Assembly (NCBI GenBank): GCA_044227095.1
Contig: JBGAFV010000001.1
Location: forward strand, 3,782,001-3,846,000
Origin: JACMLD01 sp044227095
Lineage (GTDB): Bacteria; Bacteroidota; Bacteroidia; Chitinophagales; Chitinophagaceae
Direction of reading: 5' to 3'
Length of the DNA stretch: 64,000 bases
Position 1 is the first letter of the stretch. Each line of letters opens with the position of its first letter. The notes under the pieces are model-generated. The model saw only the letters and a program-made list of their open reading frames with translations, made no database searches and had not been told where the DNA came from. This document shows positions 8,279 to 15,938 of the stretch, one piece after another. The position numbers were made by a program, and so were the translations under genes.

Positions 8279-8989
8279 ATGGCATTTCCACCAAGACCGC
8301 CGAGGGGCGCTTTCAATCCAAGGTTCAGAAAAGAACAACAACAAGAACATCGCACCAATCACATGATACGTGTACCACAGGTACGGTTGGTAGGCGAGAA
8401 CATCGAAGTAGGCGTATATAGTATCCAGGAAGCATTGCGTATTGCGCAAGATCAGCAGCTTGACCTGGTAGAAATTTCTCCACAGGCAGACCCGCCGGTT
8501 TGCAAAATAATTGACTATAATAAGTTTTTATACGAGAAGAAGAAGAAGGAAAAAGAGATGAAAGCGAACAGCAAAGTCTCTGAGGTAAAAGAAATCCGGT
8601 TTACACCCAATACAGATGATCATGACTTTGATTTTAAAGCAAAGCATGCAGAAAACTTCTTAAAAGAAGGAAATAAGGTAAAAGCTTATGTGCAGTTTAA
8701 AGGCCGTGCTATCCAGTTTAAAGAACGCGGAGAGCTGCTTATCTTAAAATTTGCAGAGCGCCTTGCAGAGTTTGGTGTATTGGAAAGTCTTCCTAAAATG
8801 GAAGGAAAACGTATGCTGGCTATATGGGCACCTAAAAGCCAGAAGAAAAAAACGGATAAAAACCAGGGGCCTAAAGAGCCAAAAGAGCCTCGTCCGCCAA
8901 GACCCGAAAGGCCGGAAGGCACGCCGCACGGTCCTTTGAAGGTTCAGGCCGAAGCGCCGCCCGCAAGCCCGGAAACAAAAGCAGAATAA
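8279..8989 (+). CDS. infC: Translation initiation factor IF-3
   Basis: 236 residues. IF-3 binds the 30S subunit, checks the start codon and prevents premature 50S joining. The N-terminal domain includes RVPQVRLVGENIEVGVYSI and DLVEISPQADPPVCKIIDY; a lysine-rich linker (KKKKEKEMKANSK) leads to the C-terminal domain with EIRFTPNTDDHDFDFKAKHAENFL. Two extensions exceed the E. coli length: a basic N-terminus with PPRPPRG, and a Pro/Glu/Lys-rich tail of about 45 residues, as I recall from Bacteroidota IF-3. The start is a plain ATG, so the AUU autocontrol known in E. coli is not evident. Confidence 0.97.
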   Translation: MAFPPRPPRGAFNPRFRKEQQQEHRTNHMIRVPQVRLVGENIEVGVYSIQEALRIAQDQQLDLVEISPQADPPVCKIIDYNKFLYEKKKKEKEMKANSKVSEVKEIRFTPNTDDHDFDFKAKHAENFLKEGNKVKAYVQFKGRAIQFKERGELLILKFAERLAEFGVLESLPKMEGKRMLAIWAPKSQKKKTDKNQGPKEPKEPRPPRPERPEGTPHGPLKVQAEAPPASPETKAE

Positions 8990-9011
8990 CCTGAAATACA
9001 TTGATTAATAT

Positions 9012-9043
9012 AAGCAGCAATATAAATATTGCTGCTTTTTTAT
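9012..9043 (+). terminator. Terminator after infC
   Basis: Stem AAGCAGCAATA / TATTGCTGCTT with a four-base loop and a T-rich tail, 22 bases after the infC stop. It separates infC from rpmI-rplT. Confidence 0.85.
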
Positions 9044-9054
9044 TTATGCGGTAC

Positions 9055-9243
9055 CTGGTTCGAGCTTTTCAAGCCCTGGTTCGAATTCCTCCAACCCCGG
9101 TTCGAATTCCTCTAACCCCGGTTTGGACTTCTCCAACCCCGGTTTGGACTCCTCCAACCCCGGTTCAAGTTTCTCCAACCCCAGTTTGGACTTCTCCAAC
9201 CTCCGTTCGAACTCCCCAAACCCGGTCTTGAGTTCTTCAAGAC
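9055..9243. repeat. Nine-unit 21-bp tandem repeat between infC and rpmI
   Basis: Nine consecutive 21-base units without insertions or deletions, typified by CGGTTCGAATTCCTCCAACC. Units diverge mostly in the middle (TTCGAATTC versus TTTGGACTT). Because 21 is divisible by three, frames stay open: the minus strand would read a heptad such as GLEEFEP or GLEKSKP. I do not call a gene here, because the changes look nucleotide-based rather than codon-based. Confidence 0.9.
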
Positions 9244-9346
9244 TGCAGTGGGCACCGAAAGTCAAAGTCTGTTGAAGCCCGGCCCAAGACCAATCGATGC
9301 GTTGTAATATGGCCGAAGGGACGCCAGTACTCAAACACTTTTTCTC

Positions 9347-9377
9347 TTTGTTCTCTTAGCTGAAATCCCTATCTTTG
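9347..9377 (+). promoter_or_regulatory. Consensus Bacteroidota promoter for rpmI-rplT
   Basis: TTTG at 9347-9350, a 19-base spacer, then TATCTTTG at 9370-9377. This matches TTTG-N19-TAnnTTTG exactly. It predicts a leader of about 115 bases before rpmI and makes rpmI-rplT a unit separate from infC. Confidence 0.8.
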
Positions 9378-9392
9378 CAGCCCATTAAAAAG

Positions 9393-9463
9393 CCCTGTAA
9401 GAGGGTGAATACAAATCTTACTATTGCCCACACGGCCCCATAAGTATCTTACCTGTGTAAGAT
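9393..9463 (+). promoter_or_regulatory. Structured leader of rpmI-rplT with alternative hairpins
   Basis: Four complementary elements lie in order: GTAAGA (9397-9402), ATCTTAC (9415-9421), ATCTTAC (9446-9452) and GTAAGAT (9457-9463). The last can pair perfectly with either ATCTTAC copy; the third and fourth form a tight 7-bp hairpin with a CTGT loop. Ribosomal protein L20 represses its own mRNA in other bacteria, so a regulatory leader is plausible. The mechanism here is inference. Confidence 0.5.
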
Positions 9464-9498
9464 CGCCAGCAGGGTAACATTTAAAAACCGCATGCAAG

Positions 9499-9696
9499 AT
9501 GCCAAAGGTTAAAACAAATTCAAGTGCCAAAAAGCGTTTCAAAATAACGGGCACAGGAGAAATCACTTTCCAAAAAGCGTTCAAACGCCACATCCTCACA
9601 AAGAAATCTACCAAACGCAAAAGGGCTATGAGACTGAAAGGTAAAGTAAGTCCTGCAAACGAATACTTTGTTAAGCGTTTGCTGAGGTTGAAATAA
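9499..9696 (+). CDS. rpmI: 50S ribosomal protein L35
   Basis: 65 residues, the normal length. It opens MPKVKTNSSAKKRFKITGTG and is rich in Lys and Arg, with the conserved HILTKKSTKRKRAMR core that binds 23S rRNA. It is followed after 45 bases by rplT, as in most bacteria. Transcription is inferred from the promoter at 9347-9377. Confidence 0.97.
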   Translation: MPKVKTNSSAKKRFKITGTGEITFQKAFKRHILTKKSTKRKRAMRLKGKVSPANEYFVKRLLRLK

Positions 9697-9741
9697 ACCA
9701 GGATTCTTAATTTATCTTTTTACAATTAAACTCATTTAGAT

Positions 9742-10086
9742 ATGCCACGTTCAGTAAACTCTGCTGCTTCAAAGCAACGCAGAAAAAAAATATTAAAACA
9801 AGCTAAAGGTTTTTACGGCAAACGTAAAAACGTATACACCGTTGCCAAAAACATAGTTGAAAAAGGGATGACCTATAGCTATGTTGGCCGCAAACTTAAG
9901 AAAAGAGATTACCGCCGTTTATGGATTGCACGTATTAACGCTGCAGTTAGAGCAGAAGGTTTAACTTATTCTGTTTTCATTCATAAACTTGCTGAAAAAG
10001 GAATTGAACTTGACCGCAAGGTGTTGGCTGATTTAGCAATGAACAATCCTGAGACTTTTAAAGGACTTGTTGCATCAGTTAAATAA
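9742..10086 (+). CDS. rplT: 50S ribosomal protein L20
   Basis: 114 residues. L20 binds 23S rRNA early in 50S assembly and in several bacteria represses its own operon. Signature parts: MPRSVNSAASKQRRKKILKQ, AKGFYGKRKNVYTVAKNIVE, and RRLWIARINAAVRAEGLTYS in the globular C-terminal domain. It is the last gene of the rpmI-rplT unit and is followed by a strong terminator. Confidence 0.98.
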   Translation: MPRSVNSAASKQRRKKILKQAKGFYGKRKNVYTVAKNIVEKGMTYSYVGRKLKKRDYRRLWIARINAAVRAEGLTYSVFIHKLAEKGIELDRKVLADLAMNNPETFKGLVASVK

Positions 10087-10108
10087 ATCATTTGCCATAA
10101 GATTAACC

Positions 10109-10141
10109 CAACCGCTTCAAATATTGAAGCGGTTTTTTTTT
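10109..10141 (+). terminator. Terminator after rplT
   Basis: Stem AACCGCTTCAA / TTGAAGCGGTT closing on a short AT loop, followed by a run of T. It lies about 22 bases after rplT. Confidence 0.93.
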
Positions 10142-10180
10142 GAACGCCAATGAGAATGGTATGAATAAAAGCGTATAAAA

Positions 10181-11089
10181 CTAATTGGCATATTCCCAAT
10201 TGTGTTTTTCTTCGTTGTAAATAAATTTGTAAATAGTTTCCTGTTTTTCTGAAGGGGCAATAAGATTAAAACCGAACTCCATTCCGTATACTTCAAGGTT
10301 GCCATCTTTATCTGTTTTAATGCGCCTTACTTTATCATCGCCTCTTGGCCCCAATCCGCTTAAAGAAAATGCTGCTTTTGGTTTGTCAATAAAATTTCCG
10401 TTTTTATCAAGCCCTATAGAAAACACTTCTGGTGTTCTTGCTTTTCCAAAATACAAACGCCTTTCTCCGTTGGTATAAGCAATGCCCATTCCCAGTATGT
10501 CCATCCCCGTTAGTTTGTTTTCAATTTTACCGGTTGAAGCGTTTACCTGGTAAACTATACCTCTTTCATGGTTTCTGTCGCTGCCCGCAATTGTGCTGAT
10601 GTATAATGAACCAGTTTCGCATAGGTAAACAATGCCTATTATGCCGTAAGGGTTTTGATCTGTTGTACTATCGGGCAAAGGCAGTTTAAGAAATGGATCC
10701 ATCTTACCGGTTTGTCCGTTCACTCTATAAACCGTATTCTGATCTGCATACGGATTGTTCAATACATTGATAAAAGGAGCGGGGGCGGTAAAAATGTTTC
10801 CCCTGTCGTCCAATTGTATCGGTGCTAACCATCCTGCTTTTTTCCAACTACTATCCTGGTATTTTTTTACAACGCCAGCTTGGGGATTTAAAATGTCCGC
10901 AGCTTCAATTAGCACAAGGCCCATCATCTTTTTTTCTGAAGTACTGAAATAGGAATTCTTAGTATTAAAGCCAAGCCTGCTTGCAAATGGCGGTACCAGT
11001 TTACAATTGTTATCGCTGTAAGCAACTTTGGCTGATTGCGTACAGGCAAATAAAGAGATACTAATAAAAGCTATAAACAGCTTTTTCAT
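10181..11089 (-). CDS. Lipoprotein, probable beta-propeller, unknown function
   Basis: 302 residues from ATG 11089; an ATG 14 codons upstream would overlap the previous gene and add a non-signal-like extension, so it was not chosen. Lipobox LFACTQ makes it a probable lipoprotein. Repeats such as LDDRGNIFTAPAP, VYRVNGQTGKMDPF, VYQVNASTGKIEN and LDKNGNFIDKPK resemble blades of NHL/SMP30-type propellers. No catalytic residues are recognised. It lies eight bases after the larger lipoprotein gene (11098-12873) and is very probably co-transcribed with it, hinting at a shared role. Confidence 0.7.
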   Translation of the reverse strand: MKKLFIAFISISLFACTQSAKVAYSDNNCKLVPPFASRLGFNTKNSYFSTSEKKMMGLVLIEAADILNPQAGVVKKYQDSSWKKAGWLAPIQLDDRGNIFTAPAPFINVLNNPYADQNTVYRVNGQTGKMDPFLKLPLPDSTTDQNPYGIIGIVYLCETGSLYISTIAGSDRNHERGIVYQVNASTGKIENKLTGMDILGMGIAYTNGERRLYFGKARTPEVFSIGLDKNGNFIDKPKAAFSLSGLGPRGDDKVRRIKTDKDGNLEVYGMEFGFNLIAPSEKQETIYKFIYNEEKHNWEYAN

Positions 11090-11097
11090 AAATATAA

Positions 11098-12873
11098 TTA
11101 TTGCTTTACTGGTATAAACATTGGTCCGCAAAAACCCGGGTAGCTTTTTGTTTTATAAACGCCGTTTTCAAGAACAGATTCTGCCCAGCAATATTCACTT
11201 CCTTTTGTATTATCGTTTTTCAATTGCGCAACATACCAAACCACTAATTTTTTATTTTGAATATTTTCCGGAGCAGGCTCTATAAATTTTTCGGGGCCCT
11301 GGTGATAATCAACATTACAGCATGGACCGATAGTTACCATATCAGCCTCACCTTCATCAGCCTTTGTTGTATTGAGCGTAGTATAAACGTAAGCGTTATC
11401 TCCGCGTCCGCCATCATTAAACTGTCCTTTGCCCGGTTCTATATAATAACCTGCACCTGTATTATCTGTTATCTTATATTCATATCCTTCGCGTGTATAT
11501 GCAGTAGTAGCTTGTTGTAAATTCCATTTTTCGTTTGTCCAATAGTTCCAGTTATTGTCATTCCATTCAGCAAAATTGTTTTGTTCTGCTGCAAATGCAA
11601 TCCTAAATACCGGACGATAAGTACCATCGTTTCCACAGCCGCGGCCCAGGCTGGCAGCAGCTATGCGAAAACGGCCATCTTTATAAAATTCATACCGTTG
11701 CAAATAATTGTAATTACAGGGTTGCGGCCATTGCTCGCTTTTAAATGTTTGTTCAAGTGCAAAACCAATTACGGTATCGTCTTTTTTAATAGCAGTTATT
11801 TTGGGTGGATCAAAAGCAACTACTGCCGCTTGTGAAAAATATGGGCAGCCTACGGCGTCGCTATAGCCAAATCCATCTGTACCGGAATAGCTAACATGCC
11901 AGTCTACCAGTTTTGCACTTTGTAAAACTGGTTTGTTGTTAAACGATACATTAGTAATGCGCAAACCATCGCTGCTGGTAAGCATATAATTCATCTTCCA
12001 GTTGTCTTTTTCTAATGGTGTTTCCAGTTCACAAAAACAGGAAGTGATCTTATCGTCCTGTAATTTTTTTTCAGTAATAAGCGGAGCAGGACCTGTGCTG
12101 CCTACGTTTGTCCACCGAATGCCTGCCAGTTTAAAGTCGGTAAGGTCTACAATTGCCCATAGTGCTTTTCCATCTTTTACAAATGTTGGCGCCACGCATA
12201 AATGCCCGGAGCGTTCGCAACGGCTACGGTTAAGCGATGTTTTGGTTGATGCCATTAGCGCATCTTTATCTGCGGGAGAAATGCCCAATGCATTTTGTAC
12301 TGCTGCAGATGATGCCGCTATTTTTATAGCCAGTGTTTTTAAATAAGATGGAATATCCGGTTGCGTTTGCAATTGCCATCCATTTGCTAATACTTTTTGT
12401 TGTTTAATATCTGCAATAGCAATAGCAGAGCTGTTTAAAGCATAATTGTACATTTCTACACGATAGCAATCTGCAAGCGTATAACTTGTTTTTACATATG
12501 CCATATCGCTTTGCCTCGCCGGGTAAACGCCAAAGATTTCGCAACGGTAAGGTTTGTTTGTGTTTTTTTCACGCACAGACTGAGTAAAAACGGTATCGTA
12601 CAGTGCAATAATTTGTGCAAGCTTTTGCTGGCTGTTCAATGAGTCGCGGCAAAGTAAAACAGGGACTGGTTGCTGAAGTGAAGATTTAATATTTTCAACC
12701 TGGTCCTTTACAAAATCAAATGTTATTAGTGAATCAGTACTGGCAATAACAGATTGCAAGGCATCTTTATCATATCCTGCAACAGTTGCAGGTGCTGTGT
12801 TGTTAGTAGTATTATTGTTATTGCACGAAAAAAATAAGAGCAGGCTAAGCCATAAAAAGGGATATAACCTCAT
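11098..12873 (-). CDS. Lipoprotein with distant copper-amine-oxidase-like C-terminal domain
   Basis: 591 residues with lipobox LFFSC (C18) and an Asn/Thr-rich tether. Residues about 290-430 read like a degenerate copper amine oxidase core: KLVDWHVSY, DGFGYSDAVGC, then CNYNYLQRYEFYKDGRF, where NYNY (near 387-390) sits where these enzymes carry the Asn-Tyr of the topaquinone site, and VVWYVAQL near the end. The expected HxH copper ligands after it appear as YRP, so activity is doubtful. Family placement is inference from motif order. It is the first gene of a two-lipoprotein unit. Confidence 0.55.
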   Translation of the reverse strand: MRLYPFLWLSLLLFFSCNNNNTTNNTAPATVAGYDKDALQSVIASTDSLITFDFVKDQVENIKSSLQQPVPVLLCRDSLNSQQKLAQIIALYDTVFTQSVREKNTNKPYRCEIFGVYPARQSDMAYVKTSYTLADCYRVEMYNYALNSSAIAIADIKQQKVLANGWQLQTQPDIPSYLKTLAIKIAASSAAVQNALGISPADKDALMASTKTSLNRSRCERSGHLCVAPTFVKDGKALWAIVDLTDFKLAGIRWTNVGSTGPAPLITEKKLQDDKITSCFCELETPLEKDNWKMNYMLTSSDGLRITNVSFNNKPVLQSAKLVDWHVSYSGTDGFGYSDAVGCPYFSQAAVVAFDPPKITAIKKDDTVIGFALEQTFKSEQWPQPCNYNYLQRYEFYKDGRFRIAAASLGRGCGNDGTYRPVFRIAFAAEQNNFAEWNDNNWNYWTNEKWNLQQATTAYTREGYEYKITDNTGAGYYIEPGKGQFNDGGRGDNAYVYTTLNTTKADEGEADMVTIGPCCNVDYHQGPEKFIEPAPENIQNKKLVVWYVAQLKNDNTKGSEYCWAESVLENGVYKTKSYPGFCGPMFIPVKQ

Positions 12874-12941
12874 GGGTATTTTTATAATACTGCAATTTAA
12901 TATTTATTGGCTTATTTCTTATTTGATAAAGTTGTCCAAAC

Positions 12942-12971
12942 AAAAAAGCCTGGTTATTGAGCCAGGCTTTA
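12942..12971 (-). terminator. Terminator after the ROK kinase gene
   Basis: Perfect stem AAGCCTGG / CCAGGCTT around a short loop. On the minus strand it is followed by a run of T. It lies 22 bases past the kinase stop. Confidence 0.88.
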
Positions 12972-12992
12972 TAATGTTCGTGCAAATTTTAA

Positions 12993-13976
12993 TTATGAAA
13001 TTTGTGTTTTCATTTCCCATGCAAGTGCACTTGCGCCCAAAATTGCAGCGTCTGATTCTTTTAGGTGACTGATAAGAATTTTTACTTTGTTCTGAAATAT
13101 CTGTATCAGGTTGGCTTCCATATGCTCGCGGGTAGGCTTTAAAATTAGATCGCCGGCCTTGGTTAAACCGCCAAATAGAATGATAGCTTCAGGGCTGGTA
13201 GACATTACTGCATTGGCCATTGCAATGCCTAATATCCTGCCCGTAAATTCATAAATTTCTTTAGCCAGTTTATCTCCTTTTATTGCGGCCTCATATACTT
13301 TTTTAGAGTCCATGTCATCCGGAGAAACAGAACGGAGCAAACTGTCTTCATTTGTTTTTTCAAGAAACTCCAGTGCAGTATAACGAACACCCGTAGCCGA
13401 AGCGTAGCTTTCCAGCGAACCAAGTTTGCCCGTGCCCTGGTGCAATCTTCCATCGGGTATAATAATGGTATGGCCCAGTTCTCCTGCAAAGCCATCGTGC
13501 CCGTAAATAAGCTGGCCATTTGCAACAATGCCACTGCCAACACCGGTACCCAGCGTTATCATTATAAAATCTTTCATGCCTTTGGCAGCGCCATAGGTCA
13601 TTTCACCAATAGCCGCGGCATTGGCATCGTTGGTGAGGGTAGTAGGCAGTTTAAATTTATCTTCCAGCAATTTGGCAAGCGGTATAATGCCTTTCCAGGG
13701 GAGATTGGGTGCATATTCAATAGTGCCGGTATAGTAATTGCCATTGGGTGCGCCTACACCAATGCCTTTAATCCTTCCTGCACCACCGGCTTTTTGTATA
13801 AGCACATACAGGGCTTCGTGCAATTCGTCTATAAAACTTTCTACGGTAGCATGTTTTTTTGTTGAGATCTCGCTGGAGAAAAGTACATTACCATCGCGGT
13901 CAACAATGCCAAATTTGGTTCCTGTTCCACCTATGTCTATGCCTATTACCAGTTGCTGTAACGAAGTTGAAGCCAT
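12993..13976 (-). CDS. ROK-family sugar kinase (glucokinase-like) lacking the zinc-binding cysteines
   Basis: 327 residues. It should phosphorylate a hexose, probably glucose, with ATP in the cytoplasm. The phosphate-1 motif IGIDIGGTGTKFG, the sugar-binding and catalytic LTNDANAAAIGE, the phosphate-2 loop ITLGTGVGSGIVANG and GELGH are all present. Typical ROK proteins carry a CxCGxxGCxE zinc motif; here the site reads HQGTGKLGSLESYAS with no cysteine at all. There is no N-terminal helix-turn-helix, so it is a kinase rather than a repressor. It follows an FHS sugar permease by 42 bases and ends in a terminator, forming an uptake-plus-phosphorylation unit. Confidence 0.9.
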   Translation of the reverse strand: MASTSLQQLVIGIDIGGTGTKFGIVDRDGNVLFSSEISTKKHATVESFIDELHEALYVLIQKAGGAGRIKGIGVGAPNGNYYTGTIEYAPNLPWKGIIPLAKLLEDKFKLPTTLTNDANAAAIGEMTYGAAKGMKDFIMITLGTGVGSGIVANGQLIYGHDGFAGELGHTIIIPDGRLHQGTGKLGSLESYASATGVRYTALEFLEKTNEDSLLRSVSPDDMDSKKVYEAAIKGDKLAKEIYEFTGRILGIAMANAVMSTSPEAIILFGGLTKAGDLILKPTREHMEANLIQIFQNKVKILISHLKESDAAILGASALAWEMKTQIS

Positions 13977-14018
13977 GATTCAGTTTTCTTGATAGTATTA
14001 ATTGAATAGTTTGATTGA

Positions 14019-15695
14019 TTAATGTCCGGCTGCAGCAATTTCTGCATCATAATTAATGCCTTGTTTTGATAAAATGCCTTTTACGGCAAAACCAAAGAAT
14101 GCAAGGTAGGCAAAGCAGAGCGCCGCAATCCAATAAGATTGATGAATACCGAGTACATCTGCAAGTTTACCCTGTATAGGTGGTATAATACCTCCACCAA
14201 GTATCATCATTATTAAAAAAGCTGAACCCTGAGTTGTGTATTTACCAAGTCCTGCAATTGACAAGCTGAATATGGATGGCCACATAATAGAACAAACAAG
14301 TCCACCACTTAAAAATGCATAAATTGAAACCGTTCCTGTTGTAGCTAATCCAACTACCATAGCAGCTACGCCAAGCAAACTAAAAGTTAGCAACGTTCTT
14401 GCAGGTTTATCTTTTGAATAATATGCTGCGCCTATTTGTATTATAACGCAAACAACATAAAAATATAATTGCTTCATTTCGTAACCTGCAAGTGAGTTAA
14501 TGAGGATTAATATTCCGAAAGCCGCAAGCGGAACTATAAATTTCAAAGCCGTTTTTGTTTGATCAGAAAAATTAAACGCAGCAATTGCCCCTGTCCAGCG
14601 GCCTATCATTAAACTTCCCCAGTACATACTAATATATGGAGTTGCTTCTGAAGCAGCATGAGAACCAAAAGCAGGTTGTTTTAAAAGTTCGCCCAAATTA
14701 CTTCCTATTGCAACTTCTGCACCTACATAAAAGAATATGCCCAGCATGCCCAATAGCAATTGCGGGTATTGCATTGCGCCCCATCCGTCTGCATTTTTCT
14801 TTGCACTTCTATTAGCAACAACTAATCCTATTACAACAACAGCAAATGCTCCCAATAACCATTTAAGGCGATAAGCTTCCATTGCATGTTTTTCTGTATC
14901 AGATGCATTGGTTAAATCAGTTTTATAACTGCTAAAAACAGGTGCAAACATCATAATTAGCAAACCTGTCATAATTAATAAAGTATACAATGCTTTATTG
15001 GCTTTTTCCGTTTTTTCAATCATAATACCAGATGGTACTTTCTTTGAAAACTGGAACATTGCCGCTGCGGCAAGAAACAAGCCGCCAACCCCAACATATA
15101 GTACAATAACTTTTGTAAGACTGAGTGCAGCAATCTGTTCATCTGTAATAGCAGCGGTTGTACCAAACAATGCAAGTGCAACTACCAATGGGCCGATAGC
15201 TGTACCAAATGAGTTGATGCCACCACCTAAGTTTACACGGCTGGTACCTGTAGAAGGATCACCCAATGCAATAGCAAACGGCTGAGCAGCGGTTTGTTGT
15301 AATGAAAAGCCAAGCGCAACAATAAAGAAACCAGCCAGCATGCCAGCAAAAGTATTTGCATTAACTGCAATAATCATTGCAGCAGCGCCTAAAGCAGAAA
15401 AAAGCAATCCATAAACAATACTTTTTTTAAAGCCCCATTTGCCCACAAGATCTTTTCCTCCAAAAGCACCATAAGCAAAAAGTGCAAGTGCACCTACATA
15501 ATAAGCAGTGTAAAAAGCAAAGTCAATTAACTGACTCTGGAATTGATCTAAATGAAAATAGTGTTTACAAAAAGGAATAAAAACACTATTGCCAGCGGCA
15601 ATAAAACCCCAGAAAAAAAACACAGTCACCAAGGTTCCCAATGCACCATAGTTAGTGGCTTGTTTTGGCTCAGCAGTCAAGATTGAAGTACTCAT
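14019..15695 (-). CDS. FHS-family sugar:proton symporter (glucose/galactose/fucose permease type)
   Basis: 558 residues with about twelve hydrophobic segments, so an inner-membrane MFS transporter. Family signs: the N-terminal LVTVFFFWGFIAAGNSVFIP, YYVGALALFAYGAFGGKDLV and GFSLQQTAAQPFAIALGDP, all reminiscent of FucP/GluP-like permeases. A hydrophilic loop around residues 220-240 separates the two halves; a larger insert precedes the second half (about 255-300). The next gene encodes a hexose kinase, so a hexose is the likely substrate. It is the first gene of that unit. Confidence 0.88.
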   Translation of the reverse strand: MSTSILTAEPKQATNYGALGTLVTVFFFWGFIAAGNSVFIPFCKHYFHLDQFQSQLIDFAFYTAYYVGALALFAYGAFGGKDLVGKWGFKKSIVYGLLFSALGAAAMIIAVNANTFAGMLAGFFIVALGFSLQQTAAQPFAIALGDPSTGTSRVNLGGGINSFGTAIGPLVVALALFGTTAAITDEQIAALSLTKVIVLYVGVGGLFLAAAAMFQFSKKVPSGIMIEKTEKANKALYTLLIMTGLLIMMFAPVFSSYKTDLTNASDTEKHAMEAYRLKWLLGAFAVVVIGLVVANRSAKKNADGWGAMQYPQLLLGMLGIFFYVGAEVAIGSNLGELLKQPAFGSHAASEATPYISMYWGSLMIGRWTGAIAAFNFSDQTKTALKFIVPLAAFGILILINSLAGYEMKQLYFYVVCVIIQIGAAYYSKDKPARTLLTFSLLGVAAMVVGLATTGTVSIYAFLSGGLVCSIMWPSIFSLSIAGLGKYTTQGSAFLIMMILGGGIIPPIQGKLADVLGIHQSYWIAALCFAYLAFFGFAVKGILSKQGINYDAEIAAAGH

Positions 15696-15938
15696 GTGTA
15701 GCGGTTAAAAAAGTAATAAGTTTCTAAATGTAGCAAGTTTTATCTTGTAGAGCAATGTGCTTACAGATAATTCCTCTGCAGTTTGTTTAGTAGCGGGGTT
15801 AAAGATAGGGTTTGTAATCATTTTTTTTGCAACGAAATGATTATAAGCCTGTCTGTTTATTAAAAAATATTTTCGTTACTTGCATCAATCAATCGAAAAC
15901 CTTCATAAATTCAACGCAACAATTTCAAACCCACCAGA

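Noticed and set aside
9044..9334. 96-codon minus-strand frame with GLEEFEP heptads
   Set aside because: It is produced by the 21-bp array; substitutions do not favour silent positions, and no promoter for it was seen.
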